Origin: Salipiger profundus
Lineage (GTDB): Bacteria; Pseudomonadota; Alphaproteobacteria; Rhodobacterales; Rhodobacteraceae
Direction of reading: 5' to 3'
DNA length: 64,000 nucleotides
NCBI RefSeq assembly: GCF_001969385.1
Contig: NZ_CP014796.1
Span: forward strand, 3,117,501-3,181,500
Below, in pieces: positions 9,289-18,583 of this stretch. Position numbers and translations under genes: made by a program. Position 1 is the first letter of the stretch; every line of letters starts with the position of its first letter. Under the pieces are notes generated by a model. That model did not search any database, was not told where the DNA came from, and saw only the letters and a list, made by a program, of their open reading frames with translations.

Positions 9289-9614
9289 CGGACCTCCGCC
9301 CTGCGAGAGGCCACAGAGAGTTTCGCTGTTCCGGCGCGTCCCCTTCAAGGACCCGGAACAGACCGATCGGGCCGCAAGGCCACCCGAAGACCGCCCGGAC
9401 CGCTCAGGCGACGGGCTGCAAACAGGCGCTACACGGACGCACCGTGCAAGCGTCGGAGAAGAACCGCGATGAAGCGTGCGACGCAATGGAGGCACCCGGG
9501 CGAAGACAGAGCGTCTTCCCGTGCCTGCGCGCCGCAACTCGCCCAGACAAGCCACGCCGCCTCACGTCTTCACCCGCCAGGGGAGGGCGTCGTCGCGCCG
9601 TGCAGACGGACAAC
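9289..9614 (+). promoter_or_regulatory. Long structured 5' leader of rne
   Basis: Gene-free stretch of more than 300 nt between the inferred start of transcription and the RNase E start codon. Two stem-loops stand out. One is at 9327-9360, with outer arms TGTTCCGG/CCGGAACA and inner arms GTCC/GGAC. The other is at 9491-9525, with outer arms GGCAC/GTGCC and an inner GAAGAC/GTCTTC stem. In E. coli a leader of similar length lets RNase E cleave its own mRNA for feedback control (established there); the same role here is inferred. Short open frames in the leader show no recognisable product. Confidence 0.45.
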
Positions 9615-12557
9615 ATGGCAAAGAAAATGCTCATCGACGCCACCCACGCGGAGGAAACCCGCGTCGTGGTGGTCGACGGAAACAAGGTCGAGGAATTCGA
9701 CTTCGAATCGGAGAACAAGCGTCAGCTAGCCGGCAACATCTATCTCGCGAAGGTCACCCGCGTGGAGCCCTCGCTCCAGGCCGCCTTCGTCGATTACGGC
9801 GGCAACCGCCACGGCTTCCTCGCCTTCTCTGAAATCCACCCGGATTACTACCAGATCCCCGTCGCGGACCGTCAGGCCCTGATGGAGGAAGAAGCCGCAC
9901 TCGCCGCCGAGGACGACGACGAGAACGACAAGGAAAAGTCGCGCTCGCGGTCCTCCAAGTCGCGGTCGCGCCGGTCGCGCTCGCGCTCCAAGGCCGAGAC
10001 CGCCGGCAACGACGACAAGACCGCCAGCGCGGACGTCTCCGAGATCAAGGGGATGGAGACCATCGACCTCGAGACCGAGGGCGCCGGTGACACGCCGCTC
10101 GACGTCGTCGAGGACACCATCGCCGCAGGCGCGGCCGACGCCCCCGTGGCCGATCCGGCTCCGGCGAACGACAGCGACGCCGGCACCGAAACGGCGCCCG
10201 CCGCCGAGGCGCAGCCCGCCGCGCGGGATGTCTCGGACGAGGGCGACGACTGCGACGACGATGACGGCGACAGCGATCCCCGGGACGACAGCATCGAGTC
10301 GGTCGCCGATGACGACACCGAGGAAGAGATCCGTCCGCGCCGCAAGCCGCGCGCCCGGAAGTACAAGATCCAGGAAGTCATCAAGGTGCGCCAGATCATG
10401 CTGGTGCAGGTCGTCAAGGAAGAGCGGGGCAACAAGGGTGCCGCGCTGACCACCTACCTGTCGCTGGCGGGTCGCTACTGCGTGCTGATGCCGAACACCG
10501 CCCGTGGCGGCGGCATCTCGCGCAAGATCACCAACGCCACCGACCGCTCGAAGCTCAAGCAGATCGCGCAGGAGATCGACGTGCCGAAGGGCGCGGGGCT
10601 GATCATCCGCACCGCGGGCGCCAAGCGCACCAAGACCGAGATCAAGCGCGACTACGAATATCTTCAGCGTCTGTGGGAGCAGATCCGCGAGCTGACGCTC
10701 AAGTCGGTCGCGCCCGCCAAGATCTACGAGGAAGGCGACCTCATCAAGCGCTCGATCCGCGACCTCTACAATCGCGAGATCGACGAGGTTCACGTCGAGG
10801 GCGAGAAGGGCTACCGCATCGCCAAGGACTTCATGAAGATGATCATGCCGTCCCACGCGAAGAACGTGAAGCATTACGTCGACCCGATGCCGCTCTTCGC
10901 GCGCTACCAGGTCGAGAGCTACCTCAGCTCGATGTTCAACCCGACCGTGCAGCTCAAGTCCGGCGGCTACATCGTCATCGGCGTGACCGAGGCGCTGGTC
11001 GCGATCGACGTGAACTCGGGCCGGGCGACCAAAGAGGGCTCCATCGAGGAGACTGCGCTCAAGACCAACCTCGAGGCCGCCGAGGAAGTGGCGCGCCAGC
11101 TGCGTCTGCGCGACCTTGCCGGCCTGATCGTCATCGACTTCATCGACATGGACGAGCGGAAGAACAACACCGCCGTCGAGAAGAAGCTGAAGGACAAGCT
11201 CAAGACCGACCGTGCCCGCATCCAGGTGGGCCGGATCTCGGGCTTCGGCCTGCTCGAGATGTCGCGCCAGCGTCTGCGCCCCGGCATGATCGAGGCGACG
11301 ACCCAGCCGTGTCCCGCGTGCCACGGCACCGGTCTCATCCGCTCCGACGACAACATGGCGCTGAACATCCTGCGCCAGATCGAGGAAGAGGGCACCCGCC
11401 GCCGTTCGCGCGAGGTTCTGGTGAAGTGCCCGGTCGGCATCGCGAACTACCTGATGAACCAGAAGCGCGAACACGTCGCCATGATCGAGGCCCGCTACGG
11501 CATGGCCGTGCGGATCGAAGGTGACACCGCGCTGGTCTCGCCCGACTTCACCATGGAGAAGTTCAAGACGGCGACCCGGAACGTGCCCGAGGTGGTCGCG
11601 CCGGTCGTGTCGGTCGACACCTCGCTGATGGACCAGATCGACGAGGACAGCGCCGAGGCGGAAGAGGTCGACCCCGAGGAGGCGCCCGCACCCGTGGCCG
11701 AGGCCGCCGCGCCGGCCCCCGAGGCCGAAGGCGAGGACGAGGGCAAGCCCAAGAAGCGTCGTCGTCGTCGCCGTCGCTCGCGGTCCAAGAACAAGGACAA
11801 CGGCGAGAACGGCCAGAACGGTGACGACTCCGCCCCCAATGGCGAAGACAAGGGCTCCGAGGACAAGACCGAGCAGGCGCCGGCAGAGACGGCCAAGGAC
11901 AAGGGCGAAACCCCTGCCGAGCCGGTCGCAGCCGCTGCGGATGCGCCGGTGGAGGCAAGCTCCGACGCCAGTGGCGAGGCGCCCGCCGCCGAGGAAGAGG
12001 CTCCTGCCAAGCCCAAGCGCAGCCGGTCGCGCAGCCGCTCGCGGAAGCCTGCAAAGGCCGAAACCGAGGCAGCGACCGAGAACGCTTCGGACGCGCCCGC
12101 AGCCGACGCCGCGCCCGCATCTGCGGTCGAGGAAACTGCCGCGCCGGTGGCCGAGCCTACCGCCGAGGTCGTGCCCGAAGCGCCTGCCGCCGAGGTGAGC
12201 GAAGCGCCCGAGCCTGAAGCAGAGCCTGAGCCCGCACCTGTTGCGGACCCCGAGCCGGAGGCGGCCGAGGAGGTCGCGGCACCGGCAGCGGAAGCTCCGG
12301 CAGTCGAACCTGCGCCGGAAGCGGAGGCACCGGCCGTCGAGCCTGCGTCGGAAGACGCGCCCGCCGAGCCGGAGGCAGCCGCACCCGCCGAGGAAGCCGA
12401 GGAGCCGGCCGAGACGCCGCAACCGGCGGAAGAGGCGACCGAGAGCGCGCCTGCGCCCGAGGAAGAGCGTCAGCCCGAGCCGGTCGCGGAAACCGCCGGC
12501 GAGGACAAGGACGACGGCAAGCCCAAGCGGCGCGGCTGGTGGTCGGTCGGTCTCTGA
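9615..12557 (+). CDS. rne: Ribonuclease E/G
   Basis: Essential single-strand endoribonuclease for mRNA decay and rRNA/tRNA maturation, here 980 aa. ATG 9615 gives the standard opening MAKKMLIDATHAEETR. The S1 domain (residues 35-100) is interrupted by an Arg/Ser and acidic insertion (about residues 100-250) typical of alphaproteobacterial RNase E. The catalytic DNase-I-like region carries VAIDVNSGRAT, and the zinc-link motif CPACHGTG is near residue 570. The C-terminal 300 residues are low-complexity: Arg-rich blocks (KKRRRRRRRSRSKN, KPKRSRSRSRSRKP) alternate with long Ala/Pro/Glu stretches, a probable RNA- and partner-binding scaffold. Confidence 0.97.
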   Translation: MAKKMLIDATHAEETRVVVVDGNKVEEFDFESENKRQLAGNIYLAKVTRVEPSLQAAFVDYGGNRHGFLAFSEIHPDYYQIPVADRQALMEEEAALAAEDDDENDKEKSRSRSSKSRSRRSRSRSKAETAGNDDKTASADVSEIKGMETIDLETEGAGDTPLDVVEDTIAAGAADAPVADPAPANDSDAGTETAPAAEAQPAARDVSDEGDDCDDDDGDSDPRDDSIESVADDDTEEEIRPRRKPRARKYKIQEVIKVRQIMLVQVVKEERGNKGAALTTYLSLAGRYCVLMPNTARGGGISRKITNATDRSKLKQIAQEIDVPKGAGLIIRTAGAKRTKTEIKRDYEYLQRLWEQIRELTLKSVAPAKIYEEGDLIKRSIRDLYNREIDEVHVEGEKGYRIAKDFMKMIMPSHAKNVKHYVDPMPLFARYQVESYLSSMFNPTVQLKSGGYIVIGVTEALVAIDVNSGRATKEGSIEETALKTNLEAAEEVARQLRLRDLAGLIVIDFIDMDERKNNTAVEKKLKDKLKTDRARIQVGRISGFGLLEMSRQRLRPGMIEATTQPCPACHGTGLIRSDDNMALNILRQIEEEGTRRRSREVLVKCPVGIANYLMNQKREHVAMIEARYGMAVRIEGDTALVSPDFTMEKFKTATRNVPEVVAPVVSVDTSLMDQIDEDSAEAEEVDPEEAPAPVAEAAAPAPEAEGEDEGKPKKRRRRRRRSRSKNKDNGENGQNGDDSAPNGEDKGSEDKTEQAPAETAKDKGETPAEPVAAAADAPVEASSDASGEAPAAEEEAPAKPKRSRSRSRSRKPAKAETEAATENASDAPAADAAPASAVEETAAPVAEPTAEVVPEAPAAEVSEAPEPEAEPEPAPVADPEPEAAEEVAAPAAEAPAVEPAPEAEAPAVEPASEDAPAEPEAAAPAEEAEEPAETPQPAEEATESAPAPEEERQPEPVAETAGEDKDDGKPKRRGWWSVGL

Positions 12558-12582
12558 TCGCCCCCACATGCTGAACACCAGG

Positions 12583-12611
12583 AAGCCCCGGCCCCGCGCC
12601 GGGGCTTTTTC
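12583..12611 (+). terminator. Intrinsic terminator of rne
   Basis: A 10-bp stem (12583-12592 with 12598-12607) and a 5-nt loop are followed by a T run, 25 bp after the rne stop codon. Confidence 0.9.
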
Positions 12612-12718
12612 GTGTCGGCCCCGGGGGCTGTGTCCGGAAACCCGCGCGCCAACGGGGGCAACGAGGATGTGACGCTGCGCCGCGTGACGCGGGCGTCGGT
12701 ATCTTCTATCGAGAGCAT

Positions 12719-13471
12719 ATGTTCGGAATCGACCTCATAGACGCCAGTCTTCTGCCGGCGATGCTCGTGGCGCTCGCCGCCGGGATTGTCTCGTTCCTCA
12801 GCCCCTGCGTGCTGCCCATCGTGCCGCCATACCTTGCCTTCATGTCGGGGGTGAGCATCGCCGAGATGGAAGCGGGGGGCCGGGCCCGGCTGCGCGCCTT
12901 TCTCGCGGCGCTGTTCTTCGTGCTGGGGCTCAGCACGGTCTTCGTGCTGCTTGGCTTCACCGCCTCGTGGCTGGGCATGTTCTTCCTGCAGAACCAGGTG
13001 CTTCTGGCGCGGATCTCCGGCGTTGTGGTGATCGTCTTCGGCCTGCATTTCCTGCACGTCTTCCGCATTCCGTTTCTTGACCGCGAAGCTCGCATCGAGA
13101 CCGGCGATACCGGAGGCTCGGCCTTCGGTGCCTACCTGCTGGGGCTCGCCTTCGCCTTCGGCTGGACGCCCTGCATCGGGCCGCAGCTCGGCGCGATCCT
13201 ATCGATGGCGGCATCGGAAACCTCGGTCGCGCGCGGCACCGCGCTGCTCGCGGTCTACGCCGCCGGGCTGGGCCTGCCGTTCCTGCTGGCGGCGGTGTTC
13301 CTCAGCCGGGCGATGGGCGTGATGAACCGGCTCAAGCGCCACATGGGGCTGATCGAGAAGGTCATGGGCCTGCTGCTCATCGCGGTCGGTCTCGCGCTGC
13401 TCACGGGCGCATTCTCGGCCTTTTCCTTCTGGCTGCTCGAGACCTTCCCGGCGCTCGGCGAACTCGGCTGA
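12719..13471 (+). CDS. CcdA/DsbD-type transmembrane thiol transporter
   Basis: Inner-membrane protein that moves reducing equivalents from cytoplasmic thioredoxin to periplasmic thiol proteins, for cytochrome c maturation or similar tasks. The 250-residue protein has six hydrophobic helices, and the two redox cysteines sit in the hallmark motifs FLSPCVLPIVPPYL (near residue 27) and GWTPCIGPQLGAIL (near 147). No Dsb or ccm gene is adjacent. The start at ATG 12719 has GAGAG just upstream. Confidence 0.92.
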   Translation: MFGIDLIDASLLPAMLVALAAGIVSFLSPCVLPIVPPYLAFMSGVSIAEMEAGGRARLRAFLAALFFVLGLSTVFVLLGFTASWLGMFFLQNQVLLARISGVVVIVFGLHFLHVFRIPFLDREARIETGDTGGSAFGAYLLGLAFAFGWTPCIGPQLGAILSMAASETSVARGTALLAVYAAGLGLPFLLAAVFLSRAMGVMNRLKRHMGLIEKVMGLLLIAVGLALLTGAFSAFSFWLLETFPALGELG

Positions 13472-13546
13472 CGCGCGCAGGGCTGCCTTAGTCTTGCCCT
13501 CATGATCTGTTAAGCAAGCTTGCGGAAAAGCGCAGGAGCAGGGGTC

Positions 13547-14791
13547 ATGGAGCCGTTGGACGGGCAGGAGATCAGACGGCGCCGGGTGTTCTACATCCCC
13601 GGCTACGACCCCATCCATCCGCGCCGCTACCGCGAGCTCTACCGCAAGGAGGGCGCGGCGCAGGCGGCGATCTCGGGCTACGAGATCGGGCTGAAACCGA
13701 AAGCGACCGGGGGTCGCTACGGCTGGCATGTCACCGGGTCCATGGATGGCGCCGATGTCGAGGCCGATGTCGAGGTGCTCGTCTGGTCCGACATCGTGCG
13801 CGACAGCATGTCGACGACGATCCCCGCCACCTACCTGCAACTGGTCCGCACCGCGTGGGAATACATCGCGACGGGCGCCCTTCGGCGGCTGATGCGGCTG
13901 CGCAAGGGGCCGGTGATCGCCGCGCTCTACCCTGTGGGGATGCTGTTGCTGCAACTGCTGCTGGCGCTGTTCGCGGGCTGGGCGGTCTTTGCCCTGCTGC
14001 TGTTTGCGCAGCCGTGGATCGGGGTCTTCGCGCCGCTGCTCGGCGCGGGGGCATGGGCCACCGTGGCGGTCTGGCTGCTGCGCCGGTTCAAGAAGAAGGA
14101 CGGAAAGCTCTTCGCCTATTACCTCATGCACGATTATGCCTTCTCGGCGCAGTTCCGGGGCGCCAACCCGCCCGAGCTCGAGACGCGCATGGCGGTCTTC
14201 ACCGACACCATCGCCGAGGCGTTCGGCGCGGAGGTGGACGAGGTTCTGGTGGTGGGTCACAGCTCGGGCGCGCATCTCGCGGTGTCGATTCTCGCCGATC
14301 TCATCCGCCAGGGCAGGGTGCCCGCCAACGGGCCGCGACTGGCGTTCCTGAGCCTCGGGCAGGTGGTGCCCATGGTCTCTTTCCTGCGCGAGGCGCACCG
14401 GCTGCGGGCGGACCTTGCCTATCTCTCGGCGCGTCCCGAGCTGACCTGGGTCGACGTCACGGCGCCCGGTGACGGCTGCGCCTTCGCGCTCTGCGATCCG
14501 GTCGCGGTGAGCGGCGTGGCGCCGCCCGACAAGCGCTGGCCGCTGGTCTTCTCGGCGCAGTTCACCCGCTCGTTGAGCCCGGCGCGCTGGAACGAACTGC
14601 GCTGGCGGTTCTTCCGGCTGCACTTCCAGTATCTCTGCGCCTTCGACCGGCCGCTCGATTACGATTACTTCCGGATCACGGCCGGACCTCTCAGCCTTGC
14701 CAGCCGCTACGCCGACCGGCCGCCGTCCAAAAGCCGCATCGACGCGCCGGTGTCGAAATTCGTCTCGCAAGACGTATCGCGAGCGTCATGA
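13547..14791 (+). CDS. Uncharacterised membrane-anchored alpha/beta hydrolase
   Basis: Protein of 414 aa not recognised as a named enzyme. It opens with a VFYIPGYDP strand-turn typical of alpha/beta hydrolases, then has two adjacent hydrophobic helices (about residues 130-180) followed by an RRFKKKDGK basic stretch. The nucleophile elbow VVGHSSGAHLAVS, with G-H-S-S-G, lies near residue 245. ATG 13547 is preferred because AGGAG lies 9 nt upstream; an in-frame TTG at 13520 is possible. The stop overlaps the P450 start by 4 nt (ATGA), so the two products are probably made together. A lipid- or ester-processing role is only inferred. Confidence 0.7.
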   Translation: MEPLDGQEIRRRRVFYIPGYDPIHPRRYRELYRKEGAAQAAISGYEIGLKPKATGGRYGWHVTGSMDGADVEADVEVLVWSDIVRDSMSTTIPATYLQLVRTAWEYIATGALRRLMRLRKGPVIAALYPVGMLLLQLLLALFAGWAVFALLLFAQPWIGVFAPLLGAGAWATVAVWLLRRFKKKDGKLFAYYLMHDYAFSAQFRGANPPELETRMAVFTDTIAEAFGAEVDEVLVVGHSSGAHLAVSILADLIRQGRVPANGPRLAFLSLGQVVPMVSFLREAHRLRADLAYLSARPELTWVDVTAPGDGCAFALCDPVAVSGVAPPDKRWPLVFSAQFTRSLSPARWNELRWRFFRLHFQYLCAFDRPLDYDYFRITAGPLSLASRYADRPPSKSRIDAPVSKFVSQDVSRAS

Positions 14792-16140
14792 CGCCGCCGA
14801 AACCGAAATCGCGCCCCGACCGGGTGTCGCTGCGGCGCTACGTGAAGCTCTTCCGCGAGGATATCCTCTCGGCGCAGCCGGCGCGGCTCTACCGGGCGTG
14901 GATGGCGGAGTTCCGCACGCCGTTCTTCCGCTCCTATCTCGTGAACCAGCCGGAGCTGGTCAGGACCGTGCTCAGGGAACGCCCGCTCGATTTTCCGAAG
15001 TCATCCCGGATATCGGAGGGGCTGCGCCCGCTGCTGGGCGACTCGGTCTTTCTGACCAACGGCGCGCAATGGCAGCGGCAGCGACGCATCATCGACCCGG
15101 CCTTCGAGGGCGGGCGCCTGCGCGAGACATATCCCGCGATGTGGGAGGCCGCGCAGGCGGCGCTGGCGCGGCTTCGCGGGCAGGCGGGCGGCGTCGTCGA
15201 GATCGAGGAGCACACCAGCCACGCCGCCGCCGACATCATCTTCCGCACGCTGTTCTCGATCCCCATCGAGGACGCGCTTGCGCAGAAGGTGTTCCACGAG
15301 TTCCGCGCCTACCAGCGCACCCAGCCGATCCTGAACCTCGCGGCCTTCGTGCCGCTGCCGCGCTGGATGCCGCGTTTCTTCCGTTCGGACACGAAGGCCG
15401 CCGCGAAGCGCATTCGCGCACTGATCACCGAGCTGACCGAGCGGCGCATGGCCGAGATCGCGGCGGGCACCGCGCCCGACGACCTTGCCACCAAGATCAT
15501 GACGACCCGCGACCCCGAGACCGGCGAGACCTTCTCGACCGAAGAGATGGTCGACCAGGTGGCGATCTTCTTCCTGGCGGGGCACGAGACCTCGGCCTCG
15601 GCGCTGGCCTGGGCGCTCTACCTAGTCGCGACGCACCCCGAGTGGCAGGCACGACTGGCAGACGAGGCGCAGGTGCTCGGCGACACGCCCGACTTCGGGG
15701 ACATGGCGAAGCTGCGCCTTTCGCGTGACGTGTTCCGCGAGGCGCTGCGGCTCTATCCGCCGGTGCCGATGATGGTGCGCGAGACGACCTGCCCGGAGCG
15801 GTTCCGCGACCGGGACGTTCCGAAGGGCGCGCAGATCGTGTTGTCGCCGTGGCACCAACACCGGCACGCGCGGCTCTGGGACAACCCCGACGGCTTCGAT
15901 CCCGCGCGCTGGAGCACCGAGAACGGTCGCGCCTGCCTGCGCGACGCCTACATGCCGTTTTCCGCCGGGCCGCGGGTCTGCACCGGGGCGGGGTTCGCGA
16001 TGGTCGAGGGGCCGCTGATGCTGTCGCTCATTTTGCGTGACCTGAAGCTCACCGCGCTGCCCGACCGCGTGCCCGAGCCGGTCGCGTTCCTGACCGTACG
16101 TGCCCGCGACGGCATCAATCTGCGCGTCGACCCACGTTAG
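14788..16140 (+). CDS. Cytochrome P450
   Basis: Heme monooxygenase, 450 aa, soluble bacterial type with no membrane anchor. Seen in order: the I-helix oxygen-binding FFLAGHETSASAL (near residue 262), the K-helix ExxR in EALRLYPP (near 320), and the heme-binding loop FSAGPRVCTGAGFA (near 395) with its cysteine ligand. The LYPP and MPFSAGPR contexts resemble fatty-acid or terpene hydroxylating bacterial P450s. It is translationally coupled to the membrane hydrolase upstream; no ferredoxin or reductase gene is next to it, so electron donors must come from elsewhere. Confidence 0.95.
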   Translation: MTPPKPKSRPDRVSLRRYVKLFREDILSAQPARLYRAWMAEFRTPFFRSYLVNQPELVRTVLRERPLDFPKSSRISEGLRPLLGDSVFLTNGAQWQRQRRIIDPAFEGGRLRETYPAMWEAAQAALARLRGQAGGVVEIEEHTSHAAADIIFRTLFSIPIEDALAQKVFHEFRAYQRTQPILNLAAFVPLPRWMPRFFRSDTKAAAKRIRALITELTERRMAEIAAGTAPDDLATKIMTTRDPETGETFSTEEMVDQVAIFFLAGHETSASALAWALYLVATHPEWQARLADEAQVLGDTPDFGDMAKLRLSRDVFREALRLYPPVPMMVRETTCPERFRDRDVPKGAQIVLSPWHQHRHARLWDNPDGFDPARWSTENGRACLRDAYMPFSAGPRVCTGAGFAMVEGPLMLSLILRDLKLTALPDRVPEPVAFLTVRARDGINLRVDPR

Positions 16141-16141
16141 C

Positions 16142-16162
16142 GGTTTACGTTAGCGTTAAACC
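16142..16162. repeat. Inverted repeat upstream of the aldolase gene
   Basis: GGTTTA and TAAACC arms separated by 9 nt, directly after the P450 stop and about 85 nt before the aldolase start. It has no T run and may be an operator or a weak transcript end. Confidence 0.3.
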
Positions 16163-16246
16163 TTTCCGGGCCACCTACCCATCCCGTGCGCACTCGTCTA
16201 TGCCTTTGGCAAACAGGCATTTACAGCATGGGAGAGAGGGTTCCTC

Positions 16247-17140
16247 ATGAGCGTTTTCGAAGCACAGAAAGAGAAGATGGCGACCGGCAAGGGCTTCATC
16301 GCCGCGCTCGACCAGTCGGGCGGATCGACCCCCAAGGCACTGCGTCTCTACGGCGTCGAGGAAGACGAATACGACGGTGAGGCCGAGATGTTCGGCGAGA
16401 TCCACAAGATGCGCAGCCGCATCATCACCGCTCCCGATTTCACCGACGCCAAGGTGCTCGGCGCGATCCTCTTCGAGCGTACCATGCGCGGCGAGGTCGA
16501 GGGCATCCCGACCGCCCAGTACCTTTGGGAAAAGCGCGGCGTCGTGCCGTTCCTCAAGATCGACAAGGGCCTTGCCGACAAGGAAAACGGAGTTCAGCTG
16601 ATGAAGCCGATGCCGGGTCTCGAGGATCTGCTCAAGGAAGCCAAGGAGACCTTCGGGATCTTCGGCACCAAGGAACGCTCGGTCATCCTTGAAGCCAACG
16701 CCGAGGGCGTGAAGGCCATCGTCGACCAGCAGTTCGAGGTCGGCAAGACCGTGGTCGCCGCCCGTCTGGTGCCGATCATCGAGCCGGAGGTCGATATCAA
16801 TTCGCCCACCAAGGCCGAGGCCGAAGAGATGCTGAAGGCCGAGATCAAGACCCATCTCGACGCGCTGCCAGAGGGCGACGACGTCATGCTGAAGCTCACG
16901 ATCCCGACCGTCGACGGACTTTACGACGAGCTGGCCGATCATCCGCGCGTCGTGCGCGTGGTGGCGCTCTCGGGCGGCTACTCGACCGACGTCGCCTGCG
17001 AGAAGCTCGCCAAGCAGCCGAAGATGATCGCTTCCTTCAGCCGCGCGCTGGCCGAGGGCCTGTCGAAGAAGCAGTCGGACGACGACTTCAACGCCGCGCT
17101 CGGAAGCAACATCGACAAGATCTACCAGGCTTCGGTCTGA
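16247..17140 (+). CDS. Class I fructose-bisphosphate aldolase
   Basis: Glycolytic/gluconeogenic enzyme that splits fructose-1,6-bisphosphate through a Schiff-base lysine, 297 aa. The opening [19 protein letters not shown] and the [12 protein letters not shown] segment with the active lysines match the short bacterial class I aldolases (Staphylococcus/cyanobacterial type) rather than E. coli Fba[13 protein letters not shown] carries the conserved glutamate and VVALSGGYS the phosphate-binding glycines. A GGGAGAGAGG ribosome site precedes the ATG, and a terminator follows closely, so the gene looks monocistronic. Confidence 0.95.
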   Translation: MSVFEAQKEKMATGKGFIAALDQSGGSTPKALRLYGVEEDEYDGEAEMFGEIHKMRSRIITAPDFTDAKVLGAILFERTMRGEVEGIPTAQYLWEKRGVVPFLKIDKGLADKENGVQLMKPMPGLEDLLKEAKETFGIFGTKERSVILEANAEGVKAIVDQQFEVGKTVVAARLVPIIEPEVDINSPTKAEAEEMLKAEIKTHLDALPEGDDVMLKLTIPTVDGLYDELADHPRVVRVVALSGGYSTDVACEKLAKQPKMIASFSRALAEGLSKKQSDDDFNAALGSNIDKIYQASV

Positions 17141-17163
17141 GCCAAGACACCACCGGCTTGCGG

Positions 17164-17196
17164 AAAGGCGCGTCGCTTCGGCGGCGCGCCTTTTGT
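17164..17196 (+). terminator. Intrinsic terminator of the aldolase gene
   Basis: AAGGCGCG and CGCGCCTT arms (17165-17172 and 17185-17192), with further inner pairing, are followed by TTTTGTTTTG, 25 bp after the stop. Confidence 0.85.
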
Positions 17197-17426
17197 TTTG
17201 CCGCGGCCCCTCTTCCCCTGCGGTGGGCGAGGGCCCCGGTGGAACTCCGCCGATCCACGGCTGTGTCATTTGCATGGGCGACGGGCCGCCGCCGGTCCCG
17301 GCGGCTTCCGGCAGGGGCCCGCGCGTTTCGTACCGGTCACGGTGGGCGCCTTTCCGTGTGGCGCGGTTTCGGCAACATGGGCACAGGCGATCTCGCCACC
17401 ACTCACGGACCGCGGAAGGACCCCGC

Positions 17427-17666
17427 ATGACAAGGACGCTGACGACCTTTCTCGCGATCGGCGCCGCCTTTCCGGCGGCTGCCGCCTCGTTCGGCGAGGC
17501 GGATCGCAACGGCGACGGCGTGCTGACGGTGTTCGAGGTTCAGGAGGTCTGGCCCGAGGTCACGACCGAGGGCTTTCTCTACCTGGACAGCGACGGCGAC
17601 GGGCTTCTGAGCGAACGCGAGGTCGCGGCAGGCCGCGAAAAGGGGATGCTTTCCCGCGCGGACTGA
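17427..17666 (+). CDS. Small secreted EF-hand protein
   Basis: Predicted 79-residue calcium-binding protein. An N-terminal signal peptide (residues 1-20, ending AFPAAAAS) is followed by two EF-hand loops, DRNGDGVLTVFE and DSDGDGLLSERE, each with acidic residues at loop positions 1, 3, 5 and 12. ATG 17427 is chosen because AAGGA lies 6 nt upstream and a signal peptide begins there; the frame is open further upstream but without similarity. About 230 nt of gene-free sequence separate it from the aldolase terminator. Function beyond calcium binding is unknown. Confidence 0.75.
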   Translation: MTRTLTTFLAIGAAFPAAAASFGEADRNGDGVLTVFEVQEVWPEVTTEGFLYLDSDGDGLLSEREVAAGREKGMLSRAD

Positions 17667-17715
17667 CACGGCTGGCCGCCCTCGATTCCCCTCTGGGGCG
17701 GTCCGACCCGGCGTG

Positions 17716-18336
17716 TCAGGAGCGTGCGATGTAGCGGTCGCGGCGGTGGTTGACCGTGATCAGGAGGTTCAGCACGACGGCGCCCAGAAGCGACCAGAGC
17801 ACGCGCTCCCAGTCGAAGAGGAACAGCGCAAGGGTGAAGACGCAGAGGTCGAAACCCAGCTGCACGTGCCCCGCCTTGATGCCCTTGGTGTCCTGCGCCC
17901 AGAGCGCCACGATGCCGACGCCGCCCAGCGTCGCGCCGTGGCGGAACAGCATGAGCAGGCCGACGCCCGCCAGCATCCCCGACAGTGCCGCCCCAAGCGC
18001 GGGGTGCAGCTCGTTGATGGTAAGCACATGCGGCAGGCCTTCTGCGATGGCCGACATCATCGCGACCGCGGTGAAGCTCTTGATCGTGAAGCGCCAGCCG
18101 AGCTGCCGGATCGCCAGAAGGTAGAACGGCAGGTTGAGCACGAAGAAGATCGCGCCGAAGGGCAGGCCGGTCGGATAGGACACCACTAGGGACAGCCCGG
18201 CGATCTGGCCGGTGAACAGCTCGGATGCGCGCAGGAACTGGATCGACAACGCGACGAGCGTCGTGCCGACGAGCATCGCCTGAACGTCTTCCCAAAGCGT
18301 GTGGCGATCGGGCGGGGGGCTACCAAGGATCTGCAT
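17716..18336 (-). CDS. YitT family membrane protein
   Basis: Five- or six-helix integral membrane protein, 206 aa. The N-terminal helices carry GQIAGLSLVVSYPTGLPFGAI, which matches the YitT N-terminal consensus (G-G-x-x-G-[IL]-x-L with TG-x-P). The C-terminal DUF2179 domain of longer Firmicute YitT proteins is missing. The family's biochemical role is not established. It lies downstream of icd on the same strand, but a 247-nt gap and a stem-loop separate them. Confidence 0.8.
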   Translation of the reverse strand: MQILGSPPPDRHTLWEDVQAMLVGTTLVALSIQFLRASELFTGQIAGLSLVVSYPTGLPFGAIFFVLNLPFYLLAIRQLGWRFTIKSFTAVAMMSAIAEGLPHVLTINELHPALGAALSGMLAGVGLLMLFRHGATLGGVGIVALWAQDTKGIKAGHVQLGFDLCVFTLALFLFDWERVLWSLLGAVVLNLLITVNHRRDRYIARS

Positions 18337-18550
18337 GAGGCAGTCATGCTGACCTTTTGGCGCTCCGTCAAGCCATCTTGGGTTCGTCGTTTGGTTGAGC
18401 CGTGGGGTTTTCGGGACGAGAAAGGTCGGTCGTACGTGTTGGATCGTGCGGTAGCCCGCCCCGCAGCTGCGACTGGCTGTGCAGACTTGCAGCTTCCGTT
18501 CGGGGTGTGGAGCAGGGCGGGACGCCGGGTCGCAGCTGACGACGTGGACA

Positions 18551-18574
18551 AGGGGGGCCGCCGTAAGGCGGCCG
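18551..18574 (-). terminator. Stem-loop after icd, possible terminator
   Basis: GGCCGCC and GGCGGCC arms (18556-18562 and 18567-18573) with a GTAA loop lie just past the icd stop. The following run is C-rich with few T, so termination is plausible but not certain. The rest of 18337-18583 holds nothing I recognise apart from the probable YitT promoter region. Confidence 0.45.
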
Positions 18575-18583
18575 GCCCCGGGC

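Noticed and set aside
9726..12578. Leftward open frame of about 950 codons antisense to rne
   Set aside because: A product of the low-complexity Ala/Glu/Pro codons of rne; Arg/Leu/Gly-rich with no family resemblance.
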